Positions 8,877-17,373 of a stretch of 64,000 bases of DNA are shown piece after piece (position 1 is the first letter of the stretch; the number at the start of each line of letters is the position of its first letter). The stretch lies in NCBI GenBank assembly GCA_900104565.1, contig LT629950.1:62001-126000 (forward strand). The letters are read 5' to 3'. The notes under the pieces were generated by a model, which was not told the DNA's origin, did not search any database, and worked only from the letters and a program-made list of their open reading frames with translations. Source of the stretch: Ruminococcaceae bacterium Marseille-P2935. GTDB taxonomy: Bacteria > Bacillota > Clostridia > Oscillospirales > Ruminococcaceae. Both the position numbers and the translations under genes were made by a program.

Positions 8877-9635
8877 GTGGTGCATTTTGTAGGTGCCGGC
8901 AGCGGAGCGGCCGATTTGATTACGATTCGGGGAATGAACCAGCTAAAAGAGGCAGATGTGGTTATTTATGCGGGTTCGCTGGTTAATCCCCAGCTGCTTG
9001 AGTATACCAGTCCACGTTGTAAAATATATGACAGCGCCGGCTTAACCTTAGAGCAGGTCATCGGCATCATAAAAGAAGCGCATCATCAAAATAAAACCGT
9101 GGTGCGCCTGCATACCGGCGACCCCAGTATTTATGGTGCAATCCGGGAGCAGATGGATTTGTTGGATGCACAGCAGATTCCTTATGATGTCACTCCCGGA
9201 GTAAGCTCCTTTTGTGGGGCGGCAGCTGCGTTAAAGGCAGAATACACCTTGCCGGATGTCTCTCAAACAGTGATTATTACCCGTATGGCGGGGCGAACCC
9301 CAGTACCAGAAAAAGAGGAGATTGCCTCCCTAGCAAAGCATGGTGCCACCATGGTTATCTTCTTAAGCACCGGTATGCTGCCAAAGCTTACCCAGAGGCT
9401 GATGGCAGGCGGGTATTCGGGCAGCTGCCCGGCTGCAATTGTTTATAAAGCTACCTGGCCGGAGGAAAAGGTGCTGCGCTGTACCGTTGAAGCCCTTGCT
9501 CAGACAGCAATGGAGAATCAGATCACAAAAACAGCGCTGATATTGGTAGGCGGTTTTTTGGGAAACGAGTATGAACGATCCAAACTGTACGACCCAGCCT
9601 TCACCCACGAATTCCGAAAGGCGGAGCAGCCATGA
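8877..9635 (+). CDS. cbiF: Cobalt-precorrin-4 C11-methyltransferase CbiF
   Basis: Tetrapyrrole methylase acting at C11. It begins MVHFVGAGSGAADLITIRG, the standard SAM-binding start, followed by the conserved GDPSIYGAIREQMDLL and VTPGVSSFCGAAAALKAEYTLP blocks and TRMAGRTPVPE, which distinguishes CbiF/CobM from the other methylases. GTG start at 8877; 252 residues. The last four bases overlap the ATG of cbiG, so the pair is probably coupled. Confidence 0.95.
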   Translation: MVHFVGAGSGAADLITIRGMNQLKEADVVIYAGSLVNPQLLEYTSPRCKIYDSAGLTLEQVIGIIKEAHHQNKTVVRLHTGDPSIYGAIREQMDLLDAQQIPYDVTPGVSSFCGAAAALKAEYTLPDVSQTVIITRMAGRTPVPEKEEIASLAKHGATMVIFLSTGMLPKLTQRLMAGGYSGSCPAAIVYKATWPEEKVLRCTVEALAQTAMENQITKTALILVGGFLGNEYERSKLYDPAFTHEFRKAEQP

Positions 9636-10684
9636 AGCTTGCACTCATCGCCTTTACCCAAACTGGCTGTAAAACTGCAAGCCGGTTGGCACACGGCTTA
9701 ACAGGAGCCGGGTATCGCTGCCGCTGTTTTGCATCGGACCGTTTTGCTATGCAGGTAAGCTTTGAGCCGATCACAAAAGAGCGCCACCTGTTCATGCGGC
9801 TTTTGTTTCAAAAGATGGATGGCATTATTTTTGTCTCTGCCTGTGGAATTGCGGTGCGGTATATTGCGCCTTTTGTAAAAGACAAATCATCCGATCCGGC
9901 GGTTGTATCAGTAGACGAGTGTGGGAATTTTGCAGTTCCTTTGCTTAGCGGTCATTTGGGCGGAGCCAATGAGCTTGCCAATTTGACGGCGATGATACTC
10001 GGCGGTCAAGCGGTTATTTCCACCGCGACAGATTTAAACGGCGTTTTTTCAGTGGATAGCTGGGCAAAACGGCGGGGGCTGTCAATCTGCAATCTTCGGA
10101 CCGTGAAACATATTTCCTCTAAACTGTTGGAGGGGGAAACCGTTGGTTTATTCAGTGATTTTCCTGTAATAGGCGGCCTACCAAAGAATGTTAAATTAAA
10201 AGAAAATGGACAGGTTGGCATCTGTATCAGCCTGAGTGAAGATAAAAAGCCCTTTCCCATAACGCTCAACCTTGTCCCCAAAATTGTTACGCTGGGGATT
10301 GGCTGCCGCAAAGGCACCAGCAAAGACGCGTTGGAAGATTTTATTACTGAATTTCTGCAAAAGGCAGGTTGTTCTTTTAAAGCGGTCAAAGAGATTGCAA
10401 CGATAGATTTAAAAAAGGAAGAGCCTGGATTACTTGCTTTTACCCGAAACCTAGGTCTGCCCCTGACTTGTTACAGTGCGGAACAATTAAAAAAAGTGCC
10501 CGGAGAGTTTTCTTCCTCAGCGTTTGTTGCACAAACCACGGGTGTGGATAATGTATGTGAACGGGCGGCATGCGCCAAAGGCGGGCGGCTGCTTTGGGCA
10601 AAGCAAAAGGCAGATGGGATTACCGCAGCCCTAGCGATTGATGACTGGAGTGTTACATTTGAAGATACAGATGGCCGGAATTGA
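9632..10684 (+). CDS. cbiG: Cobalt-precorrin-5A hydrolase CbiG
   Basis: Opens the delta-lactone of cobalt-precorrin-5A and releases acetaldehyde, a step specific to the anaerobic route. The N-terminal part contains FVSACGIAVRYIAPFVKDKSSDPAVV-type sequence and PLLSGHLGGANELA (about residues 105-120), and the C-terminal CbiG/CobE domain starts near VTLGIGCRKGTS and includes the region with ERAAC. 350 residues, full length. ATG 9632 overlaps cbiF by four bases; the 3' end overlaps the hemA start. Confidence 0.95.
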   Translation: MKLALIAFTQTGCKTASRLAHGLTGAGYRCRCFASDRFAMQVSFEPITKERHLFMRLLFQKMDGIIFVSACGIAVRYIAPFVKDKSSDPAVVSVDECGNFAVPLLSGHLGGANELANLTAMILGGQAVISTATDLNGVFSVDSWAKRRGLSICNLRTVKHISSKLLEGETVGLFSDFPVIGGLPKNVKLKENGQVGICISLSEDKKPFPITLNLVPKIVTLGIGCRKGTSKDALEDFITEFLQKAGCSFKAVKEIATIDLKKEEPGLLAFTRNLGLPLTCYSAEQLKKVPGEFSSSAFVAQTTGVDNVCERAACAKGGRLLWAKQKADGITAALAIDDWSVTFEDTDGRN

Positions 10685-11897
10685 CCATAACAAAGCGGCA
10701 GTAGAATATCGGGAATTATTCTCTTTTACCCAAATGGCGGCAGAAAAAGCCATGAAGCTTTTAAAAGACCATTATGGTGTGCAGGGGTGTGTATTGCTTT
10801 CCACCTGCAATCGTACCGAGCTTTGGGTGAGTGGAGACACAGCCCTATCCCCTGCCGAGCTGCTTTGTAGATTAAAAGGGATGTCTTATCAGGAATATTC
10901 CAATTATTTTACCATGCGCAGTGGGAAAGAAGCGGCCGAGCACCTGTATCTCCTTACCTGCGGTATGAAGTCACGGGTATTTGGTGAGGATCAGATTATC
11001 ACCCAGGTGAAAGATTCCCTTACCCTTGCCCGGGAATGCGGAAGTGCTGATTCGGTATTGGAGCGGCTGTTTCGGGGTGCTATCACAACGGCCAAAAAGG
11101 TAAAAACAAATGTGCGTATCTCTGCATCCGACCAATCGGTAGCAGACAAGATGTTAGAGGCACTGAATCAACACTTTGACCAACTTAACGGGGTACACTG
11201 CATGGTGATTGGCAATGGAGAGATGGGGCGTCTGGCAGCCAAAACACTGGTGGAGGCCGGATGCTTGGTATACATGACCTTGCGCCGTTATAAAATGGGG
11301 GATGTTATCATTCCGGGCGGCTGTCGGGTTGTAAATTATGAAGACCGTCTGGAACATCTGAAAGAGATGCAGGTGATTGTAAGTGCCACAACCAGCCCAC
11401 ACCATACTTTAAAATATGAAGAGACAGCCCATTTGCTACAGGGCACCCGGCATGTGCTTATTGATCTGGCGGTTCCACGGGACATCTCCTCCCGGCTTGG
11501 GAATATTCCTGGTATTACTCTTTATGATATTGACAAGCTGGGTATTTCACCCCCGCAGGATAGACAAAAAGAAGAGATTGATAAGGCACATGGAATGATT
11601 GGGGAAGAGCTGGAAGAATTTTGCAGCTGGTACGAATTTCGTGATCTTGTTCCCGTCATTCAGCGGATTGAAACCCTAGCCGCAGCGGACATGAACAGCC
11701 GGGTGTATAAAACCATTGGTAGCCTGGAACTGGACGACGAGGAGCGTCGGGAGCTGCAAGAACTGGTAGAAAACGCCTCTATGAAGGTGGTGGGTAAGCT
11801 GGTTTTTGGCTTAAGGGAACATTTGAGCCGGGATAAATGGAAGGACTGCATAGAAAGCCTGGAAAAGGCCGCGCAGCCCAAAGAGCAGGAGATATAA
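10659..11897 (+). CDS. hemA: Glutamyl-tRNA reductase
   Basis: NADPH-dependent reductase converting glutamyl-tRNA to glutamate-1-semialdehyde, the first committed step of C5 tetrapyrrole synthesis. The nucleophilic Cys50 lies in LLSTCNRTELW, exactly at the family position when translation starts at TTG 10659, which has GGAG 10 bases upstream; the frame also holds TTG 10638 and ATG 10641, which would add extra residues before the conserved AGIDHNKAAVEYREL. A Rossmann motif VIGNGEMGRLAA and a C-terminal helical dimerisation region follow. It overlaps cbiG by 26 bases. Presence inside the B12 operon shows that the trunk pathway here is tied to corrinoid supply. Confidence 0.93.
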   Translation: MKIQMAGIDHNKAAVEYRELFSFTQMAAEKAMKLLKDHYGVQGCVLLSTCNRTELWVSGDTALSPAELLCRLKGMSYQEYSNYFTMRSGKEAAEHLYLLTCGMKSRVFGEDQIITQVKDSLTLARECGSADSVLERLFRGAITTAKKVKTNVRISASDQSVADKMLEALNQHFDQLNGVHCMVIGNGEMGRLAAKTLVEAGCLVYMTLRRYKMGDVIIPGGCRVVNYEDRLEHLKEMQVIVSATTSPHHTLKYEETAHLLQGTRHVLIDLAVPRDISSRLGNIPGITLYDIDKLGISPPQDRQKEEIDKAHGMIGEELEEFCSWYEFRDLVPVIQRIETLAAADMNSRVYKTIGSLELDDEERRELQELVENASMKVVGKLVFGLREHLSRDKWKDCIESLEKAAQPKEQEI

Positions 11898-11899
11898 GA

Positions 11900-12628
11900 A
11901 TGAAGCTGTATGTAGTTGGCCTTGGGCCGGGAAGCCCCGAGCAGTTGACCCCTCAGGCAGAAGGGGCGCTTACCCAAAGCAATGTGATTATTGGGTATGA
12001 CAAATATATTGATTTAATTCGGGGCCAGTTTCCAACCAAGCATTTTCTTTCCACCCCCATGAAACGGGAAGCCGAACGCTGCCGTATGGCGGTAGAAAAA
12101 GCGTTGGAAAACAATACTGTTGCCATGGTCTGCAGCGGAGATGCCGGAGTTTATGGTATGGCAGGATTAATTTATCAGGTAGCACGGAATTATCCACCTA
12201 TCGAGATTGAAATTATTCCGGGCATTACGGCAGCCTGCAGCGGTGCGGCGCTGTTGGGCTCCCCCCTCACCAACGATTTTGCGGTAATTAGCCTCAGTGA
12301 TCTGCTGACCCCCTATGAACAAATAGAAAAACGCCTGCATTGTGCTGCTGAAGCAGGCTTTGTGCTGTGTTTGTATAACCCCTCCAGCAAAAAAAGAGGG
12401 GACTACCTGCAAAAGGCATGTGATATTGTGCTGCGCTACCGCACAGGGGATACCGTTTGCGGTTATGTCCGCAATATTGGCAGAGAAGGTCAGCAGGCAG
12501 TGGTGTTAACACTGCAGCAGTTACGTGAGGCTCAGGTGGATATGTTTACCACAGTATTCATTGGCAATGAATATACCTTGAAACTGGGGGATAAAATGGT
12601 GACCCCTCGGGGATATCGGGATGTGTAA
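11900..12628 (+). CDS. cbiH: (Cobalt-)precorrin-3B C17-methyltransferase CbiH
   Basis: Ring-contracting methylase acting on cobalt-factor III/precorrin-3. It starts MKLYVVGLGPGSPEQLTPQA and carries IIGYDKYIDLI, GDAGVYGMAGLIY and the typical LSDLLTPYEQIEKRL and LYNPSSKKR blocks of CbiH/CobJ. I use ATG 11900, preceded by AGGAGAT at 11887-11893; the open frame reaches back to 11837 inside hemA but that part is the hemA C-terminus in another frame. Length 242 aa. It overlaps the next gene by eight bases. Confidence 0.94.
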   Translation: MKLYVVGLGPGSPEQLTPQAEGALTQSNVIIGYDKYIDLIRGQFPTKHFLSTPMKREAERCRMAVEKALENNTVAMVCSGDAGVYGMAGLIYQVARNYPPIEIEIIPGITAACSGAALLGSPLTNDFAVISLSDLLTPYEQIEKRLHCAAEAGFVLCLYNPSSKKRGDYLQKACDIVLRYRTGDTVCGYVRNIGREGQQAVVLTLQQLREAQVDMFTTVFIGNEYTLKLGDKMVTPRGYRDV

Positions 12629-13883
12629 GATTTTATTGTTTGCCGGAACAACCGAGGGGCGCATTCTGGCGGAATATTTGCAGCAATGTAACAGAGCAGA
12701 GGTTTTTGCCAGCATTGCCACCGAATATGGAGAGGCACTGTTAAAAGACCATGACGGAATTCGCCTGCTTTGCGGCAGGCTAACTGTCAGTGAGATGGAA
12801 GACCTGCTCCAGCGGGAATGCTTTGATTTGGTGCTGGATGCCACCCACCCCTATGCGGTACAGGTGAGTGAAAATATAAAAGCTGCCTGTAATCAGCAGG
12901 GTACACCGCTTTTGCGGATTTTGCGGGAAAGCGGTGCAGATGACAACTGCATTTTAGCAGAAAACACCCGGGAAGCGGTACGGTTTTTGCAAACAACCGA
13001 AGGCACGGTTTTACTGACTACCGGCAGCAAAGAGCTTGAGGAATTTACGCTGCTGCCCAATTTTAAACAAAGGCTTTACGTCCGGGTGCTGCCGGCCAAA
13101 GAGAGTATGGAGCATTGCTTGCAGCTGGGTATTCCAGCTTCTCACATCATTGCTATGCAGGGGCCTTTTAGTGAAGAGCTTAACCTTGCCATGCTGAGGC
13201 AGATCGGGGCGAAATGGCTGGTCAGTAAAAATTCCGGGAAGAACGGCGGCTTTTTGGAAAAACAAAGGGCAGCCCAAAAAGCCGGCGCAGGCTTTTTGGT
13301 CATTGGCCGGCCAACCAGCGAACAGGGTGTTGCTTTGGAAGAGGTAAAACAAATTTTAAAAGAAAAATTTGGTCTTTGCTCACAGTCAACAAAGGCAGAG
13401 GAAAAAGAAGGGTACTTCCCGTTTTTTATCTCTTTAACTGGAAAACCGGTTACCGTAGTTGGCGGAGGAAAAATAGCTACCCGCCGGGTCGTTACTCTTT
13501 TACAATTTGGTGCAGATGTTACCGTAATCTGCCCAGAAAAGACAGAGCAGCTGCAGCAGCTTGAAAATAAGGGAAGTTTAAAAATAATTACCAGACGGTA
13601 TCAGGCAGGGGACTGCGACGGAGCTACATTTGTAGTTACGGCAACAGATGACCGAAGCGTCAACCACCAAATTTATCTGGAGTGCAAACAAAACGGCATT
13701 CCCATCAATGTTGCAGACTGCCCGGAAGAGAGCGATTTTTATTTCCCCGGCATTGCCAAAAAGAACGGTTTGGTCATTGGGGTGACAGCCAGCGGAATGG
13801 ATCACCGTTTGGCGCGGCTTGCATCAGAAAAAGCACGGAAGATGATAGAAGAGATCTGTCAGGAGGAAAAAAGCGATGCGTAA
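12621..13883 (+). CDS. Fused precorrin-6A reductase (CbiJ) and precorrin-2 dehydrogenase (SirC/CysG-N)
   Basis: Two-domain protein of 420 residues. Residues 1 to about 250 are CbiJ/CobK-like: FAGTTEGRILAEYL at the start, LDATHPYAVQVSENI near 75 and VIGRPTSEQGVALEEV near 235. Residues about 262-420 form an NAD-dependent precorrin-2 dehydrogenase: VTVVGGGKIATRRV near 278, VVTATDDRSVNHQI and NVADCPEESDFYFPGI. The two activities sit at separate steps, reduction of cobalt-precorrin-6A and oxidation of precorrin-2 to sirohydrochlorin. No ferrochelatase or methylase domain follows, so cobalt insertion must use another protein. Overlaps both neighbours by eight bases. Confidence 0.92.
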   Translation: MCKILLFAGTTEGRILAEYLQQCNRAEVFASIATEYGEALLKDHDGIRLLCGRLTVSEMEDLLQRECFDLVLDATHPYAVQVSENIKAACNQQGTPLLRILRESGADDNCILAENTREAVRFLQTTEGTVLLTTGSKELEEFTLLPNFKQRLYVRVLPAKESMEHCLQLGIPASHIIAMQGPFSEELNLAMLRQIGAKWLVSKNSGKNGGFLEKQRAAQKAGAGFLVIGRPTSEQGVALEEVKQILKEKFGLCSQSTKAEEKEGYFPFFISLTGKPVTVVGGGKIATRRVVTLLQFGADVTVICPEKTEQLQQLENKGSLKIITRRYQAGDCDGATFVVTATDDRSVNHQIYLECKQNGIPINVADCPEESDFYFPGIAKKNGLVIGVTASGMDHRLARLASEKARKMIEEICQEEKSDA

Positions 13884-14757
13884 AATAACGGTGGGAAGCC
13901 GCGAAAGCAAGTTGGCGGTAGCGCAGGCCATGCTGGTTATGGACTGCGTTGCTGCGGCACATCCCGAAATTCAGTTAGAGCTTGTGACCATGAAGACAAC
14001 CGGGGATATTATTTTAGACCGCAGCCTGGACCAAATTGGTGGTAAAGGCTTGTTTGTCAAAGAACTGGATCAGGCACTGCTGGATGGACGGATCGATCTT
14101 TCAGTTCACAGCCTAAAGGATATGCCTATGGAAACCCCCGAAGAGCTGCCCATTGTGGCATTTACCAAACGGGCAGACGCCAGAGATGTGCTGATTTTGC
14201 CCCAGGGGAAAACCGAACTGGGGGAAGGCCCTTTGGGCTGTTCCAGTGCACGCCGCGGGCTGCAATTGGCAAAACTGTTCCCGGGCAGAGAGATAAAGGG
14301 CGTTCGCGGCAATGTGCAAACCCGTTTGTCCAAGCTGGATCGAGGGGAGTATGCCGCTCTTGTGCTGGCCAAAGCCGGGTTGGACAGGCTGGGTCTTTCA
14401 GACCGAATCAGCAGAGTGTTTTCGGCAGAGGAGATGCTTCCTGCAGCCGGCCAGGGGATTTTAGCTGTACAGGGCCGGGCAGGAGAAGACTATTCTTTTT
14501 TAGATGGGGTAGGGGATGCCAATGCAACCATTTGCGCACAGGCGGAGCGCAGCTTTGTTGCAGCGCTGAATGGGGGGTGTTCCTCCCCGGTGGCAGCGTA
14601 TGCCGAAGTGCTTGGGGATCAGTTAAAGCTGACCGGGCTTTATTATAACGAAGAAACCAAAGGCTGGATGATCGGTTCCCAGACAGGAAATATGACACAG
14701 GCAAAGGACCTTGGGGTGCGGCTTGCGTTACGATTAAAGGAGGAGTGCACAGCATGA
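13876..14757 (+). CDS. hemC: Porphobilinogen deaminase (hydroxymethylbilane synthase)
   Basis: Polymerises four porphobilinogens to hydroxymethylbilane on a dipyrromethane cofactor. The cofactor-binding Cys235 is in LNGGCSSPVAAYA. The N-terminal VGSRESKLAVAQ and HSLKDMPMETPEEL motifs (substrate-binding arginines and the loop Asp/Lys) are present, and 293 residues is the normal length. Start ATG 13876 overlaps the previous gene by eight bases; AGGAGGA lies upstream. Confidence 0.97.
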   Translation: MRKITVGSRESKLAVAQAMLVMDCVAAAHPEIQLELVTMKTTGDIILDRSLDQIGGKGLFVKELDQALLDGRIDLSVHSLKDMPMETPEELPIVAFTKRADARDVLILPQGKTELGEGPLGCSSARRGLQLAKLFPGREIKGVRGNVQTRLSKLDRGEYAALVLAKAGLDRLGLSDRISRVFSAEEMLPAAGQGILAVQGRAGEDYSFLDGVGDANATICAQAERSFVAALNGGCSSPVAAYAEVLGDQLKLTGLYYNEETKGWMIGSQTGNMTQAKDLGVRLALRLKEECTA

Positions 14758-16277
14758 GTGGAAAAGTATGGCTGGTTGGCGCAGGCCCCTCCGATATTGG
14801 GCTATTCACCCTGAAGGGAAAAGAAGTTCTGCAAAAAGCCGATGCAGTCGTTTATGACGCACTGGCTGGGCGGGATATATTGACCCTGATTCCCCCGGGT
14901 GCACAGCGGTTTGATGTGGGGAAAAAGGCTGGGAACCACCCGGTTCCTCAGCACGAAATCAATCAGCTGCTGCTGCGTTTGGCCATGGAAGGAAAACGGG
15001 TAGTACGCCTGAAAGGTGGAGACCCCTTTCTGTTTGGCCGGGGCGGTGAGGAATTGGAACTGCTTACGGCCAATGGTATTCCGTTTGAAATTGTACCGGG
15101 GGTTACCTCAGCCATAGCGGTGCCGGCCTATCAGGGGATTCCTGTTACCCACCGGGATTACTGTTCTTCGGTGCATATTATCACCGGCCACGCTAAGGCC
15201 GGAGCAGAGACTGCAATTGACTTTGCTTCTCTGGTTAAATTAAACGGAACGCTTATATTTTTGATGGGAGTAGCGGCTTTGCCTACAATCTGTGGTGGGC
15301 TGCTTCAAGGGGGAATTGACCCTGACACACCGGCTGCAGTGCTGGAACGGGGAACTACCTCCAGGCAGCGTAGGATTCTTTCCACTGTAAAAGAACTGCC
15401 CGAAGCGGCTGCTAAAGCCAAGGTGCGAACCCCTGCCATTATCGTCGTGGGTAAGGTGTGCCAGCTGGCGCAAAGGTTCCACTGGGCAGAGGACCGCAGG
15501 TTGGACGGAGTTCACGTTTTGGTGACCAGGCCCAGGGAGCGGGCGGCAGCCCTTACCGAAAAACTGCGGGAGTTGGGGGCACAGGTAACCGAGCTGCCCT
15601 CCATCTTGACTAGAGCCATCCCAAAAAATCAAGAATTATCTGATGTACTGGGGCAGCTGAGCTGCTATACTTGGCTGGTATTCACCAGCCCGGCAGGGGT
15701 TCAAACCTTTTTGCAGGAGTTAAAAGCACGCCGGATGGATATTCGGGCGCTTACTTCTGTTAAGCTGGCGGCCATTGGTCCGGCAACTCAAAAAGAGCTG
15801 GAAAATACCGGTTTGTTCTGTGATTTTGTTCCGGAACAATATAGCGGGGCAGAACTGGGCAAAGGCCTTGTACAGCAAATAAACTCCCAAGACCGCATCT
15901 TGCTGCTGCGGGCGAAGGAGAGTTCCAAAGAGCTCAATCAAATTTTAGAGGAAGCGGGAGCCGTTTATGACGAGGTGCCCTTGTATGAAACGGTGTATGA
16001 GCATCCCCAGGCAGAAGAAGTGAAAAAGCAGCTGCAGGATGGCCAAATTGACTATGTCACCTTTACCAGTGCATCCACCGTAAAAGGGTTTGTGAACACC
16101 ATTCCGGGGCTGAATTATTCTCAGCTTTCGGCCGTTTGTATCGGCCAGCAGACTGCAGCCGAGGCGCAAAAATATGGGTTCCGGTGCACTGTTAGCAAAA
16201 GTGCTACGATAGACAGTATGGTAGAAACCTTAGAAATGCTTTCAGCACAGGGAAAGGAAGATGTATCATGGATTTGA
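14754..16277 (+). CDS. Fused uroporphyrinogen-III C-methyltransferase (CobA) and uroporphyrinogen-III synthase (HemD)
   Basis: Residues 1-245 are a SUMT: VGAGPSDIGLFTLKG, KGGDPFLFGRGGEELELL and VPGVTSAIAVPAYQGIPVTHR. Residues about 255-508 are HemD-like, with LVTRPRERAAALTEKLRELG and VTFTSASTVKGF. Hydroxymethylbilane is therefore closed to uroporphyrinogen III and methylated twice to precorrin-2 by one polypeptide, a fusion common in Clostridia. I prefer ATG 14754, eight bases after AAAGGAGGAG (14736-14745), over the in-frame GTG 14745 that overlaps this site. Overlaps hemC and hemB. Confidence 0.95.
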   Translation: MSGKVWLVGAGPSDIGLFTLKGKEVLQKADAVVYDALAGRDILTLIPPGAQRFDVGKKAGNHPVPQHEINQLLLRLAMEGKRVVRLKGGDPFLFGRGGEELELLTANGIPFEIVPGVTSAIAVPAYQGIPVTHRDYCSSVHIITGHAKAGAETAIDFASLVKLNGTLIFLMGVAALPTICGGLLQGGIDPDTPAAVLERGTTSRQRRILSTVKELPEAAAKAKVRTPAIIVVGKVCQLAQRFHWAEDRRLDGVHVLVTRPRERAAALTEKLRELGAQVTELPSILTRAIPKNQELSDVLGQLSCYTWLVFTSPAGVQTFLQELKARRMDIRALTSVKLAAIGPATQKELENTGLFCDFVPEQYSGAELGKGLVQQINSQDRILLLRAKESSKELNQILEEAGAVYDEVPLYETVYEHPQAEEVKKQLQDGQIDYVTFTSASTVKGFVNTIPGLNYSQLSAVCIGQQTAAEAQKYGFRCTVSKSATIDSMVETLEMLSAQGKEDVSWI

Positions 16278-17251
16278 CAATACGTCCCCGCCGTTTGCGG
16301 GGCAACCCTTCTATTCGGGAGATGGTGAGAGAAACAAGAATCTCCTCCTCTTCCCTGATCTATCCGCTATTTGTGCGGGAGGGCAGCGGCATTGTAGAAG
16401 AGATTCCCTCCATGCAGGGGCAGTACCGCTATAGCCCCGATATGCTGGGAAAAATTTTGGAGCCGCTGTTACAGGCCGGAGTAAACCGGGTTTTATTGTT
16501 TGGTATTCCAAACGTGAAGGATGCCTGCGGCAGCGGGGCCTGGGCTGCTGACGGTGTGGTACAGCAGGCGCTGCATTTTATCAAGCAAAACTACCCCGAA
16601 ATTTATTGTATTACCGATGTTTGTATGTGTGAGTACACCTCTCACGGTCACTGTGGAATTTTGCAGGATCATTGGGTAGACAATGATAAAACGCTGGAAG
16701 TATTAAGTAAAACCGCTCTTTCTCACGTTCAGGCAGGGGCTGATATGGTGGCCCCCTCTGATATGATGGATGGCAGGGTGGCGGCAATTCGGGGGATTTT
16801 GGATCAAAACGGCTATTGCCAAACACCGATCCTCTCTTATGCCGTAAAATATTCCTCCTCATTTTACGGGCCGTTCCGTGAGGCGGCGGGCTCTGCGCCT
16901 TCCTTTGGGGACCGCAAAAGCTACCAGATGGATTACCACAATGTAAGGGAGGGCCTGAAAGAAGCGGCATTGGATGCTGCCGAAGGGGCAGACCTGCTGA
17001 TGGTAAAGCCCGCATTGTCCTATTTGGATGTGATCCACCGGGTGAAAACCCAGACAAACCTTCCGCTGGCAGCTTACAGCGTCAGCGGGGAATATGCCAT
17101 GATTAAATCAGCGGCCAATGCAGGGCTGATTGACGAAGCATCCATCGTCTGTGAAACTGCTGCCAGTATCTACCGGGCGGGGGCGGATATTTTGATCACC
17201 TATTTTGCAAAAGAACTGGCCGGGTATATTAATGAAGGCCGGATTGGATAA
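16268..17251 (+). CDS. hemB: Porphobilinogen synthase (delta-aminolevulinate dehydratase)
   Basis: Condenses two 5-aminolevulinates to porphobilinogen. The two Schiff-base lysines are Lys194 (YAVKYSSSF) and Lys247 (MVKPALSYLD), at the standard positions. The active-site zinc cysteines of the zinc-dependent class are present in VCMCEYTSHGHCG. 327 residues. ATG 16268 overlaps the end of cobA-hemD by ten bases. Downstream is a 122-bp gap with a nested hairpin (TTTTCAGT/ACTGAAAA around GTGC-tta-GCAC) before hemL. Confidence 0.97.
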   Translation: MDLTIRPRRLRGNPSIREMVRETRISSSSLIYPLFVREGSGIVEEIPSMQGQYRYSPDMLGKILEPLLQAGVNRVLLFGIPNVKDACGSGAWAADGVVQQALHFIKQNYPEIYCITDVCMCEYTSHGHCGILQDHWVDNDKTLEVLSKTALSHVQAGADMVAPSDMMDGRVAAIRGILDQNGYCQTPILSYAVKYSSSFYGPFREAAGSAPSFGDRKSYQMDYHNVREGLKEAALDAAEGADLLMVKPALSYLDVIHRVKTQTNLPLAAYSVSGEYAMIKSAANAGLIDEASIVCETAASIYRAGADILITYFAKELAGYINEGRIG

Positions 17252-17373
17252 ATTTTCAGTTGGGTAGGGTGTGTGCTTAGCACTCCTCATAACTACTGAA
17301 AAATGATGAGAAAGAATCAGTTATATAAAATTAATTTGCAGGGGCTTTTGCTTTGTCCCAGGAGGTAAGAATA

